A DNA stretch of 64,000 nt. Source: Pseudochrobactrum kiredjianiae. Its GTDB lineage: Bacteria; Pseudomonadota; Alphaproteobacteria; Rhizobiales; Rhizobiaceae. The stretch spans positions 186,001-250,000 of the forward strand of contig NZ_JAUCBM010000006.1 of NCBI RefSeq assembly GCF_030362795.1. Reading direction: 5' to 3'. Shown here in pieces: positions 20,357-28,473 of this stretch (the first letter of the stretch is position 1; the number at the start of each line of letters is the position of its first letter). The position numbers and the translations under genes were made by a program. A model generated the notes under the pieces. The model searched no databases and was not told where the DNA came from. It worked only from the letters and a program-made list of their open reading frames with translations.

Positions 20357-21924
20357 TTTTTCTTAGGTAGGCCAGGCAGACCGCCGCCAAGACCAGGAAG
20401 TTTCGCGCCACCAAGACCGGGTAAGCCACCGCCCAGACCAGGCAGACCGCCACTCTTGCCGAAACCGGCTGCTTCAGCCTGTTTCTGCAAAGCTTCCAGC
20501 TGTTTCGGATCCATGTTCGACAGATCAGGCATACCGCCCCCAAGGCCACCGCCAAGTCCGCCCATACCACCAAGTCCCATCTTATTGGCAAGGCCGCCCA
20601 TCATCTGTTTCATCATGCCGCCTTTGCCCTTGCCCATGGCTTTCATCATATCAGCCATTTGCATGTGCATTTTCAGCAGCTTGTTAATATCGGCAGCATT
20701 GGTACCTGAGCCTTTGGCAATACGCTGCTTGCGGCTATGCTTGAGCACAGCAGGATTAGCGCGTTCAGCCTTGGTCATGGAACCGATGATTGCGAGCTGA
20801 CGATCGAATAATTTATCGTCCAGTCCGGCAGCAGCAGCCTTGTCTTTCATGCCCGCCATACCCGGCATCATGCCCATGATACCGCCCATGCCGCCGAGCT
20901 TTTTCATCTGTTTAAGCTGGTCAGCCAGATCGTTCATGTCGAACTTACCGGACTGCATTTTCTTGGCCATTGCCGCTGCTTTTTCAGCATCAATGGTTTC
21001 AGCCGCTTTTTCAACGAGCGAAACAATGTCGCCCATGCCGAGAATACGGTCAGCAATACGCTTCGGATAAAACTCCTCCAGCGCATCCATTTTTTCGCCG
21101 GTGGCAATCGCTTTAATCGGCTTACCGGTAATGGCGCGCATCGAAAGCGCTGCACCACCACGGCCATCACCATCCATACGGGTCAAGATGATACCGGTAA
21201 TGCCAACGCGCTCATCAAAGTTACGCGCCAGATTAACGGCATCCTGACCGGTCAGACTATCAGCAACCAGCAGAATTTCATGCGGATTGGCGGCTTTGCG
21301 GATATCCGCCATTTCCACCATCAGCGGTTCGTCAATATGTGTGCGACCCGCAGTATCGAGAATCACCACATCATGACCGCCGAGCTTGGCAGCCTGTACG
21401 GCGCGCGCAGCAATCTCTACCGGTGTTTGTCCGGCAATAATCGGCAATGAATCAACATTGACCTGCACACCGAGCTGGCGCAGCTGTTCTTGAGCGGCAG
21501 GACGGCGCGTATCCAGCGATGCGATCAGAACTTTTTTCTTCTGACGATCAGTCAGGCGCTTGGCAAGTTTACCGGTGGTCGTAGTTTTACCCGAACCCTG
21601 CAAACCAACCATCATAATGACAACTGGTGCAGGTGCGTTCAGATCAACTGTCACACCTTCGGTGCCGAGCATTTCCACCAGCTCGTCATGAACGATCTTA
21701 ACGACCATCTGACCCGGTTTAATGCTTTTCAGAATCTCCGCACCAACCGCTTTTTCACGCACACGGTCAGTGAATGAGCGAACCACTTCCAGCGACACAT
21801 CCGCTTCAATCAGCGCACGGCGCACTTCACGCAACGCGCCGGCAACGTCAGCCTCGGAGAGAGCGCCGCGTCCGGTCAGACCGTTCAGAATGGAGCCAAG
21901 ACGCTCCTGAAGTGAATCAAACAT
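20353..21924 (-). CDS. ffh: Signal recognition particle protein Ffh
   Basis: Ffh binds 4.5S RNA and signal peptides and, with FtsY, targets membrane proteins co-translationally. The N and G domains are clear: VGLQGSGKTTTTGKLA (G1), SLDTRRPAAQEQL, LDTAGRTHID and LTRMDGDGRGGAALS. The methionine-rich M domain follows from about residue 325 (MQSGKFDMNDLADQLKQMKKLGGMGG and RIAKGSGT, the RNA-contact loop). The last 75 residues are an unusually long Gly/Leu/Pro repeat tail of GLGGGLPGL-like units ending in PKKK. At 523 residues it is about 70 longer than E. coli Ffh. Confidence 0.97.
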   Translation of the reverse strand: MFDSLQERLGSILNGLTGRGALSEADVAGALREVRRALIEADVSLEVVRSFTDRVREKAVGAEILKSIKPGQMVVKIVHDELVEMLGTEGVTVDLNAPAPVVIMMVGLQGSGKTTTTGKLAKRLTDRQKKKVLIASLDTRRPAAQEQLRQLGVQVNVDSLPIIAGQTPVEIAARAVQAAKLGGHDVVILDTAGRTHIDEPLMVEMADIRKAANPHEILLVADSLTGQDAVNLARNFDERVGITGIILTRMDGDGRGGAALSMRAITGKPIKAIATGEKMDALEEFYPKRIADRILGMGDIVSLVEKAAETIDAEKAAAMAKKMQSGKFDMNDLADQLKQMKKLGGMGGIMGMMPGMAGMKDKAAAAGLDDKLFDRQLAIIGSMTKAERANPAVLKHSRKQRIAKGSGTNAADINKLLKMHMQMADMMKAMGKGKGGMMKQMMGGLANKMGLGGMGGLGGGLGGGMPDLSNMDPKQLEALQKQAEAAGFGKSGGLPGLGGGLPGLGGAKLPGLGGGLPGLPKKK

Positions 21925-22348
21925 CTAAATTTCCCAATCTCTGTTCAGATCGTCAGATCTGAGTGCAGGTTCATCCCGAAATCATATAAGGCGCCGGCAT
22001 GAAAACCGAAGCTGCATCCAAAGCAAAACAGCACCCGAGGGCGCTTTGCGCTGTCGGATGTTGACCTCCGGGATCTCTTTATACCATACGGGTCCCGGTC
22101 GGCTGCCTGAGAACATATACTCATAGCGGAATTATCGCGCGTTCTTTACATGATCTGCGGTTTATGAGTCAAGCATTTGCACGTAAAAAGCAGAATACAG
22201 ACCTCAGCTAAAATCACGATCATAAGAATCAGCTATACTGCACTCTATAACTGTGACCAAAAAAGCGCGGGCAATTTGAAACTGCCTTAAACCGGCGGGC
22301 AATCAGTTCCGTGCCTCATTCAGACCACATTCGGCGGACATCGCCTTT
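21925..22348. other. Gap between ffh and the mltB-type gene, with a candidate structured segment at 22014-22100
   Basis: No coding sequence is convincing here. Within it, 22014-22100 can fold into two stems: GCATCC (22014-22019) with GGATGT (22056-22061) enclosing ACAGC (22028-22032) with GCTGT (22050-22054), and GACC (22063-22066) with GGTC (22097-22100) enclosing GGGATC (22070-22075) with GGTCCC (22091-22096). This could be the leader of ffh or mltB, or a small RNA. I do not see the conserved apical loop of SRP RNA. The remaining 250 bp shows nothing I can name. Confidence 0.3.
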
Positions 22349-22453
22349 AGAGCGGTTTCAGTTAATATTGAACCGTTGAAACCGCTCTATCTTTTTTTGT
22401 TTTTATGCGCATTTGAATCCGAAAACCGCTTCACACTTTTCGGAATGCGCTTT
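22349..22453 (+). repeat. Bru-RS-like double-hairpin repeat, copy 2
   Basis: A 40-nt palindrome (22349-22388, AGAGCGGTTTCA to TGAAACCGCTCT) is followed by a T-rich linker ending TTTTTATGCGCAT and a second hairpin (22407-22450, GCGCATT-CCGAAAA / TTTTCGG-AATGCGC). It has the same organisation as the minus-strand copy at 7739-7840. It lies about 100 bases upstream of the transglycosylase gene. Confidence 0.82.
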
Positions 22454-22554
22454 AACTAAAGCAGAACAACATCAAAACTATAGTTTTTTGTAAATCCCTG
22501 TTAATCATATAATTCTATAAAGCCCCCTGAGAACAGTTCTAACGAGGCAGCTTC

Positions 22555-23394
22555 ATGCAGTCAAAGACTATCAAATCTTCTATCCGCAATCTGACCCTTA
22601 CCGTTATCGGCGGTTCAATTGGTGTAATGGTTCTGTCCGGCATTGCGCAGGCAGCACAATGCGGCAATACCGGCGCCGGCTTCCCTGCATGGGTGCAGGA
22701 CTTTAAAAAAGAAGCAGCAGGACGCGGTATTAAAGGCAATGCTTTGTCAGCCCTCGACAATGTAAAATATGCCACAGCAACCATCAATGCTGACCGCAAC
22801 CAGAAAAGCTTCAAACTGTCTCTCGATGACTTCATGAAGAAGCGTGGTTCGACCACAATCATCAGTCGCGGCAAAACCATGAAAGCGCAAAATGCTGCTT
22901 TGTTTGCCAAGATTGAACAGCGTTACGGCGTGCCTGCCGGTCCATTGCTGGCAATCTGGGGCATGGAAACAGGCTTCGGCAACTATCTCGGCAAGCAGCA
23001 CACATTGTCCGCTGTTGCTACTCTGGCCTATGACTGCCGTCGTTCAGAATTCTTCACCAATGAACTTTATGCAGCTCTGCAGCTGATTCAGCGTGGCGAT
23101 CTCAGCCCGAATGCTGTTGGCGCGATGCATGGTGAAATCGGTCAGACTCAGTTCCTGCCATCCAGCGTCATCAAATATGGTGCAGATGGTGACGGTAATG
23201 GTCATATCGACATGGTCAACTCCCGCGCGGATGCTCTGGCTTCTACAGCTAACTTCCTTAAAGCACACGGCTGGCGCGCCGGTGCAGGCTACCAGCAGGG
23301 TCAGCCAAACTACGGCGCCATTCAGGGCTGGAATGCGGCCACTGTTTACCAGCAGGCTATTGCCATTATGGGTCAGGCAATCGACGGCAAATAA
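22555..23394 (+). CDS. Lytic murein transglycosylase, MltB family
   Basis: The 279-residue protein begins with a signal peptide (residues 1-36, ending near IAQA) and continues with the SLT_2/MltB catalytic domain. MltB-type enzymes cleave the MurNAc-GlcNAc bond of peptidoglycan and leave 1,6-anhydro-MurNAc ends. Seen are AIWGMETGFGNYLGKQHTLS with the catalytic glutamate, YDCRRSEFFTNELYAALQL, and GAMHGEIGQTQFLPSSVIKYG with the conserved GxxGxxQFxPS segment. No C-terminal peptidoglycan-binding domain is present. ACGAGG lies before the ATG, and a clean terminator follows. Confidence 0.92.
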   Translation: MQSKTIKSSIRNLTLTVIGGSIGVMVLSGIAQAAQCGNTGAGFPAWVQDFKKEAAGRGIKGNALSALDNVKYATATINADRNQKSFKLSLDDFMKKRGSTTIISRGKTMKAQNAALFAKIEQRYGVPAGPLLAIWGMETGFGNYLGKQHTLSAVATLAYDCRRSEFFTNELYAALQLIQRGDLSPNAVGAMHGEIGQTQFLPSSVIKYGADGDGNGHIDMVNSRADALASTANFLKAHGWRAGAGYQQGQPNYGAIQGWNAATVYQQAIAIMGQAIDGK

Positions 23395-23415
23395 TCTGCC
23401 GCTGCAATGCACAAT

Positions 23416-23445
23416 AAAAAAACCGGCTTAAAAGCCGGTTTTTTT
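23416..23445. terminator. Bidirectional terminator between convergent genes
   Basis: AAAAAAACCGGCTT pairs with AAGCCGGTTTTTTT around a two-base loop. It serves the transglycosylase gene and the converging carbonic anhydrase gene. Confidence 0.92.
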
Positions 23446-23460
23446 ATTTCCAGTTTAATC

Positions 23461-24147
23461 TCATTCAACAGCTGTTTCGCTGCTTTCGGCTTGCACCGGC
23501 ATCTCGTCCGTATCAGGTCGAATAAAATCGCCAGTTTGCGAATCCATTACCCACAATTCACCAGTCGAAATATCGAACCATGCACCATGAAGAGAGAGGC
23601 GTCCCTTTTTCTCCAGAATATCAACGCAAGGAAAACTGCGCAGATTATTCAGCGAATAACGGATTGAAATACGCTCGAGTGCAGTCTGTCGCTCGGTCTG
23701 GGTCATCAGCGAGTTGGATGTGATTGTCTCGGCGGCAGGCGCCAGCAGGCTCATCCATTTACCGATAAAGTCGCCCGGTGATAATGGGCTGCTTTCTGTA
23801 TCCAGTGCGGATTTGATCCCACCGCAACGCCCGTGACCAAGCACAACAATGTGCTTAACTTTGAGACTCTGAACCGCAAATTCCAAAGCAGCAGAGGCTG
23901 CATGATATTCGCCATCCGGCTCATAAGGCGGGATCAGATTTGCGACATTGCGCAGAACAAAAATTTCACCCGGACGGGTATTGAATATAATTTCCGGTGC
24001 TGCTCGGGAATCACAGCAGGCAATCACCATTGTTTCCGGTGTCTGACCCTGATCTGCAAGTTCCTTATAACGCATTCTTTCATCGGCAAAATCCGATGCC
24101 ATGAAGTTGCGGTAACCGGCGAGGAGTGTGTCTGGAAGATCTACCAT
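23461..24147 (-). CDS. Beta-class carbonic anhydrase
   Basis: The 228-residue enzyme interconverts CO2 and bicarbonate. The beta-class zinc ligands are all visible: the Cys of CCDSR (with its Asp-Arg dyad) and the His and Cys of VLGHGRCGGI. The N-terminal DLPDTLLAGYRNFM and the later SIRYSLNNLRSFP match the family. I chose the ATG at 24147; a TTG at 24186 would add 13 residues, and neither has a good ribosome binding site. It stands alone, with AT-rich DNA upstream. Confidence 0.93.
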   Translation of the reverse strand: MVDLPDTLLAGYRNFMASDFADERMRYKELADQGQTPETMVIACCDSRAAPEIIFNTRPGEIFVLRNVANLIPPYEPDGEYHAASAALEFAVQSLKVKHIVVLGHGRCGGIKSALDTESSPLSPGDFIGKWMSLLAPAAETITSNSLMTQTERQTALERISIRYSLNNLRSFPCVDILEKKGRLSLHGAWFDISTGELWVMDSQTGDFIRPDTDEMPVQAESSETAVE

Positions 24148-24390
24148 GATTTTTCGATAAACCCATATTTCGCCAAGATCAATCAAAGATTACGCTTAAA
24201 TTTGCATCGCACACTATGATGAACGTGCATTTTCGATACATTTTTGCACGATTTTCACACCAAAAAACGTAAAAATCATCCATTTTCATATAAAATCAGA
24301 TGCTTTTCGCTCATTTCTCATTCAGAAAAACAATCTATCAAAATTAATATTATCTACAAAATTTTTGACGTTTTAGCAGACCTCAATGAA

Positions 24391-24415
24391 AATGAGCGCC
24401 CGTCAGGCGCTCATT
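24391..24415 (-). terminator. Terminator overlapping the pdxY stop codon
   Basis: AATGAGCGCC and GGCGCTCATT form a ten-base-pair stem around CGTCA, followed on the minus strand by TTCATTG. The pdxY stop codon (24403-24405) lies in the loop, so the last codons of the gene form one arm. Confidence 0.7.
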
Positions 24416-25287
24416 CCGTGATTAGGATGCACAAGACGGCGCAACTGCACCATCGCCATTGGCCGCTCAAGACTCGCCGCATCGGCCTCCAGCATCAACT
24501 CATCGGCACCGCGCTTGGCTGCACGGGCGAGAATTTCAAAAACCGCAGCCGTTGTCATTTGCAGCGCTTTTTCTTCACTCATGCCACTCATTTTACGGGC
24601 AAGAAACAAAGCCGAAGTCAAATCCCCCATACCATTGCCAGGCCCCTGCACAATACGATGCTCGGCCATCAAGGCTTGGGTGCGCGTCACCAGCACATTG
24701 CTGATACTGTCGCGCATCATCGCAAAAGCGGATGTTACCAGCATCGTATCAGGCCCTGCCTGCAACGCGGCTTCCATTAATTGTTGATTATCAGCTGGTT
24801 CAGTTCCCGTCAGCCAGCCCAGTTCGTAACGATTGGGTGTTGCAATATCCGCCAACGGCAACAGCAGATCACGAATGGCAATTGCTGTACTTTCCGCCAC
24901 ATACAGGCCTTTGGTGTCACCGATAACAGGATCGCAAATATATTGCAGCTTCGGATTGTTTGCCTTCATTGTCGCAATCAGTTGCGCCACGGCTTTGACC
25001 TGCGCGGCATTGCTCATAAATCCGGTTAGCACCGCACGGACCTCTCCCAGCCACGGCGCACGCTCCAGATCGGCAATCAATGTTGAAAACTGCGATTCAT
25101 CCGGAATAATCCGGCTTGCCGGTCCATGTCCCGGATGCCATGGCAGGATCACAGTTGGCACAGCCCAGACCGGATGCCCCAGCCGCTCCAGTGCAAAAAC
25201 GGCCGCTCTGTTACCGATGGAGCCACGCACCACATGGCTGGAAATGACGATTACGGCACTGGTGCTGGTCGGTTCAGAAGCGGTCAT
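24403..25287 (-). CDS. pdxY: Pyridoxal kinase
   Basis: The 294-residue ribokinase-family enzyme phosphorylates pyridoxal in the B6 salvage pathway. Marks are VISSHVVRGSIGNRAAVFALERLG near the N terminus, YICDPVIGDTKGLYV, DIATPNRYELGWLTG, and the GPGNGMGDLTSALFLARKM stretch, where the usual GTGD anion hole and catalytic Asp read GMGD. The ATG at 25287 is preferred; an upstream start at 25341 would add 18 atypical residues. It is monocistronic, and its 3' end is built into a terminator hairpin. Confidence 0.92.
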   Translation of the reverse strand: MTASEPTSTSAVIVISSHVVRGSIGNRAAVFALERLGHPVWAVPTVILPWHPGHGPASRIIPDESQFSTLIADLERAPWLGEVRAVLTGFMSNAAQVKAVAQLIATMKANNPKLQYICDPVIGDTKGLYVAESTAIAIRDLLLPLADIATPNRYELGWLTGTEPADNQQLMEAALQAGPDTMLVTSAFAMMRDSISNVLVTRTQALMAEHRIVQGPGNGMGDLTSALFLARKMSGMSEEKALQMTTAAVFEILARAAKRGADELMLEADAASLERPMAMVQLRRLVHPNHGMSA

Positions 25288-25458
25288 AACAATGTATCCG
25301 GCATGAATATAAGATGTGGTGCTATAGAACCTCCGCCGCATTCCATAGTAAAGTCAATTTTATTATAAATTTTACTGTCACCACAAATTACACTTCAAAT
25401 CTCAACCGGTAAGCTGGCAGCCGCCGGACAGAAATAAACCTGTCCAGTTGCTCAACAA

Positions 25459-26478
25459 TCAGCTTATTTTGACAATCAGCTTGCCAAAGTTTTTGCCTTC
25501 CAGCATGCCGATAAAGGCTTCCGGCGCATTTTCAAGTCCATCAGCAATATCCTCACGATAACGGACTTTCCCGTCCTTAATCCATTGCGTCATCGCCTGA
25601 TAAAATGCGGGGCGTTGCTCACTGAAATCACGCTGAATAAAACCGCGAATTGTCAGACTTTTCGATAAGATATCGCGCATCAATAAAGGCAAGCGATTCG
25701 GCCCGTCAAAGGCACCCGTACTGTTATATTGCGCGACAAGGCCGCAAACCGGCACACGGGCGAACGGATTGAGCAGCGGAACTACGGCATCAAAAACCTT
25801 GCCGCCGACATTCTCAAAGTAAACATCAATACCCGACGGACAAGCCTGCTTCAGAGCGTCTGCAAAATCAGAGCGGTAATGATCAAGCGCAACATCAAAA
25901 CCAAAATCATCAATCAAAGCGCGACATTTGTCGGCACCACCGGCAATCCCGACCGTGCGCGCGCCTTGCAGCTTTGCAATTTGGCCGACGGCAGAACCAA
26001 CAGGCCCGCTGGCAGCAGCTACCACTACGGTTTCCCCTGCCTTGGGCTGCCCGATCGTTAACAAGCCTGCATAAGCAGTAAATCCGGGCATCCCCAGAAC
26101 GCCTAAAGCAGTGGTTAGTGGTGCTGCATTAGGATCAAGTTTGCGCAAAACCGATCCGTCAGCCACCGCATATGTCTGCCAACCAGAATGCGACAGAACC
26201 ATATCACCGACAGCAAAATCCTTATGGCGGCTGGCGATCACCTCACCTACAGTGCCGCCCTCCATAACATCTCCCAGCGCGACGGGTGCAGCATAGGATT
26301 TTGCATCGCTCATACGACCGCGCATATAGGGATCAAGCGAGAGATAATGTAGTTTCAGTAAAACCTGTCCGTCTGCCGGTTCTGCGACCGGAACATTTTC
26401 AAGCCGGAAATTCTCCGCGCTCGGGCGACCGGACGGACGTGAAGCGAGAACAATGCGTTTATTGGAAAGTTCAGTCAT
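25459..26478 (-). CDS. NADP-dependent oxidoreductase, CurA/PTGR-like MDR
   Basis: The 339-residue protein belongs to the medium-chain reductases that include E. coli CurA (YncB) and prostaglandin reductase. Seen are LSLDPYMRGRM in the N-terminal domain, the nucleotide-binding VVVAAASGPVGSAVGQIAKLQGARTVGIAGG, and FENVGGKVFDAVVPLLNPFARV. Such enzymes reduce the double bond of alpha,beta-unsaturated carbonyls with NADPH. AGAGGAA eight bases before the ATG at 26478 decides the start over longer readings. Confidence 0.92.
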   Translation of the reverse strand: MTELSNKRIVLASRPSGRPSAENFRLENVPVAEPADGQVLLKLHYLSLDPYMRGRMSDAKSYAAPVALGDVMEGGTVGEVIASRHKDFAVGDMVLSHSGWQTYAVADGSVLRKLDPNAAPLTTALGVLGMPGFTAYAGLLTIGQPKAGETVVVAAASGPVGSAVGQIAKLQGARTVGIAGGADKCRALIDDFGFDVALDHYRSDFADALKQACPSGIDVYFENVGGKVFDAVVPLLNPFARVPVCGLVAQYNSTGAFDGPNRLPLLMRDILSKSLTIRGFIQRDFSEQRPAFYQAMTQWIKDGKVRYREDIADGLENAPEAFIGMLEGKNFGKLIVKIS

Positions 26479-26611
26479 ATCATGCAGTTCCTCTGTGAAA
26501 GGGCATATGGTGACAGACAATACACAGCGCAGCATCATGTACAAAACAACAAGTTGTTGCCTATCCTACGATATTGAAACAAAGTTTTCACCACACCGGA
26601 TATCAAGAAAT

Positions 26612-26644
26612 AAAAAACCCCGCTTTGGAGGCGGGGCTTTATTT
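26612..26644. terminator. Rho-independent terminator, 220 bp downstream of mmsA
   Basis: AAAAAACCCCGC pairs with GCGGGGCTTT around a short purine-rich loop and has A and T runs on both sides. It points most usefully to leftward transcription from mmsA. Its distance from the mmsA stop is explained by the repeat and remnant in between. Confidence 0.8.
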
Positions 26645-26760
26645 CAGTTATGACGTGGCGAAAATGGTGTTTTGTGAGAACCGGAGCGGAGCGTACTTCA
26701 GTACGTGAGCACCGGAAGCGTAACAAAACGCCATTTGCAGACCGTCAGAGCTGAAATAAT
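26639..26760. repeat. 122-bp imperfect palindrome (MITE-like)
   Basis: The outer arms TTATTTCAGTTATGACG and its partner TTATTTCAGCTCTGACG, inner arms AAATGGTGTTTTGT and AAATGGCGTTTTGT, and a perfect centre CGTACT-TC-AGTACG make one long inverted repeat. It lies between the terminator and the duplicated 3' end of mmsA. No reading frame is inside. Confidence 0.7.
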
Positions 26761-26804
26761 CAGTTCATGGTTGGGATAACGAGCTCTGCACCATCCTGAA
26801 CACC
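26760..26804 (-). pseudogene. Decayed duplicate of the 3' end of mmsA
   Basis: Read on the minus strand these 45 bases encode GVQDGAELVIPTMN and a stop. The functional mmsA ends GVKDGAEFVIPTMN and a stop. Twelve of 14 residues match, with several synonymous changes, so this is the tail of a former second mmsA copy or a duplicated 3' end. Upstream similarity fades at once. Confidence 0.75.
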
Positions 26805-26862
26805 CGCCGCATGCCCGCAACCACTCAGTGGTGAGGACATGCAAACAAGAAACAGTCAGGTG

Positions 26863-28359
26863 TTAGTTCATCGTTGGAATAACGAACTCTGCACCATCCT
26901 TCACACCTGACGGCCAGCGTGATGTCACTGTTTTGGTCTTGGTGTAGAAGCGGAATGCGTCCGGCCCATGCTGATTGAGATCGCCGAAGCCGGAGCCTTT
27001 CCAGCCGCCGAATGTGTAATAGGCGATTGGCACAGGGATCGGCACATTCACGCCAACCATGCCAACCTGAACACGCGATGCAAAATCACGCGCCGCATCA
27101 CCATCACGGGTGAAGATCGCAACGCCATTGCCATATTCATGATCATTTGGCAGCGACAGAGCTTCCTCATAATTCGCTGCACGTACAACGCTCAGCACAG
27201 GGCCGAAGATTTCTTCTTTATAGATGCGCATATCGCGGGTGACATGATCGAACAGACAGCCGCCGAGATAGAAGCCGTTTTCATAGCCCTGCATTTTAAA
27301 GTTGCGGCCATCAACAACCAGTTTCGCGCCTTCTTCAACGCCGAGATCAACATAACCCCGTACACGTTCCAGTGCCTGTTTTGTTACCAGCGGGCCATAG
27401 TCCGCAGAACCATCAGTTGACGGGCCGACTTTCAGCGCTTCAACACGCGGGATAAGTTTTGCCATCAGGCGTTCTGCGGTGTCATGCCCAACCGGAATGG
27501 CCACAGAAATCGCCATGCAACGCTCACCGGCAGAACCATAACCGGCACCGATCAGCGCATCCACCGTCTGATCCAGATCGGCATCCGGCATAATAATCAT
27601 GTGGTTTTTAGCGCCACCGAAGCACTGAACGCGCTTCCCATTGGCACAACCGCGCGCATAAATATATTGCGCAATCGGGGTTGAGCCGACAAAGCCGATT
27701 GCCTTCACATCCGGATCATCCAGCAGCGCATCAACCGCATCTTTATCACCGTTGACGACGTTGAAAATACCGGCAGGCAGACCAGCCTCCATAAACAGTT
27801 CCGCAAAGCGCATCGGCACGCCCGGATCGCGCTCGGATGGCTTGAGAATAAAGGCATTACCACAGGCAATTGCAGGTCCGGCCTTCCAAAGCGGGATCAT
27901 CGCCGGAAAGTTGAATGGCGTAATACCGGCAACAACACCGAGCGCCTGACGCATGGAATAAACATCAATGCCGGTACCGGCGGCATCCGTGAATTCACCT
28001 TTCAGCAGATGCGGCGCACCAAGGCAGAATTCAATCACTTCCAAACCACGTTGAATATCGCCCTTGGCATCCGGAATAGTCTTGCCGTGTTCGCGTGCCA
28101 GCAATTCTGCGAGGCTGTCATATTCGGCTTCAACCAGTTCCAGAAATTTACGCAAAACACGTGCACGGCGTTGCGGATTGGTCGCTGCCCAAGCTGGCTG
28201 CGCGGCCTTAGCATTTTCAACCGCAGCGCGCACTTCGTCTTTGGTCGCTAAAGCAACCTGCCCCAGCACTGCACCATCCATCGGCTGATAAAATTCTGTC
28301 TGACGACCGCTTGTTCCCGCGACATGCTTGCCGCCGATAAAATGCCCGACCTGTTTCAT
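26863..28359 (-). CDS. mmsA: Methylmalonate-semialdehyde dehydrogenase (CoA-acylating)
   Basis: MmsA oxidises methylmalonate semialdehyde to propionyl-CoA at the end of valine breakdown and also acts in inositol catabolism. The 498-residue protein shows FNFPAMIPLWKAGPAIACGNAFILKPSE, GFVGSTPIAQYIYA and the catalytic GSAGERCMAIS with the Cys. The unusual feature shared with its family is the C-terminal KTVTSRWPSG. The start ATG at 28359 has GGGAGA upstream; longer readings run into the divergent LysR gene. The divergent LysR regulator is the likely controller. Confidence 0.95.
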   Translation of the reverse strand: MKQVGHFIGGKHVAGTSGRQTEFYQPMDGAVLGQVALATKDEVRAAVENAKAAQPAWAATNPQRRARVLRKFLELVEAEYDSLAELLAREHGKTIPDAKGDIQRGLEVIEFCLGAPHLLKGEFTDAAGTGIDVYSMRQALGVVAGITPFNFPAMIPLWKAGPAIACGNAFILKPSERDPGVPMRFAELFMEAGLPAGIFNVVNGDKDAVDALLDDPDVKAIGFVGSTPIAQYIYARGCANGKRVQCFGGAKNHMIIMPDADLDQTVDALIGAGYGSAGERCMAISVAIPVGHDTAERLMAKLIPRVEALKVGPSTDGSADYGPLVTKQALERVRGYVDLGVEEGAKLVVDGRNFKMQGYENGFYLGGCLFDHVTRDMRIYKEEIFGPVLSVVRAANYEEALSLPNDHEYGNGVAIFTRDGDAARDFASRVQVGMVGVNVPIPVPIAYYTFGGWKGSGFGDLNQHGPDAFRFYTKTKTVTSRWPSGVKDGAEFVIPTMN

Positions 28360-28447
28360 CTTGTCCGCTCTCCCAGAGTTTAAATTCCTGCCAGCATAAT
28401 CACCCTGCAAAAAATAGTTTTCAAGTAGGCGAAAAGCGTATCCGTTG

Positions 28448-28459
28448 TGCAAAAATGCA
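28448..28459. promoter_or_regulatory. Candidate operator in the mmsA/LysR divergent region
   Basis: The palindrome TGCA-AAAA-TGCA lies 15 bases before the LysR start codon in the 114-bp divergent gap. LysR proteins usually bind such inverted repeats between their own gene and the target. No footprint-type evidence exists in the sequence itself. Confidence 0.35.
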
Positions 28460-28473
28460 TATAAGCTATCGCC

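Larger units (their letters stand above)
26479..26862. other. Repeat-rich gap between curA-like gene and mmsA
   Basis: This 384-bp gap holds, from the left, the leader of the curA-like gene, a terminator (26612-26644), a 122-bp imperfect palindrome (26639-26760) and a decayed copy of the last 15 codons of mmsA (26760-26804). The rest, between the remnant and the mmsA stop, includes the 7-bp inverted repeat ACCACTC / GTGGTGA-like and nothing else I can name. Confidence 0.6.

Noticed and set aside
22014-22100. SRP (4.5S) RNA gene next to ffh
   Set aside because: The conserved GGTCAGG...CCGGAAGG...AGCAGCC apical sequence is absent on both strands.
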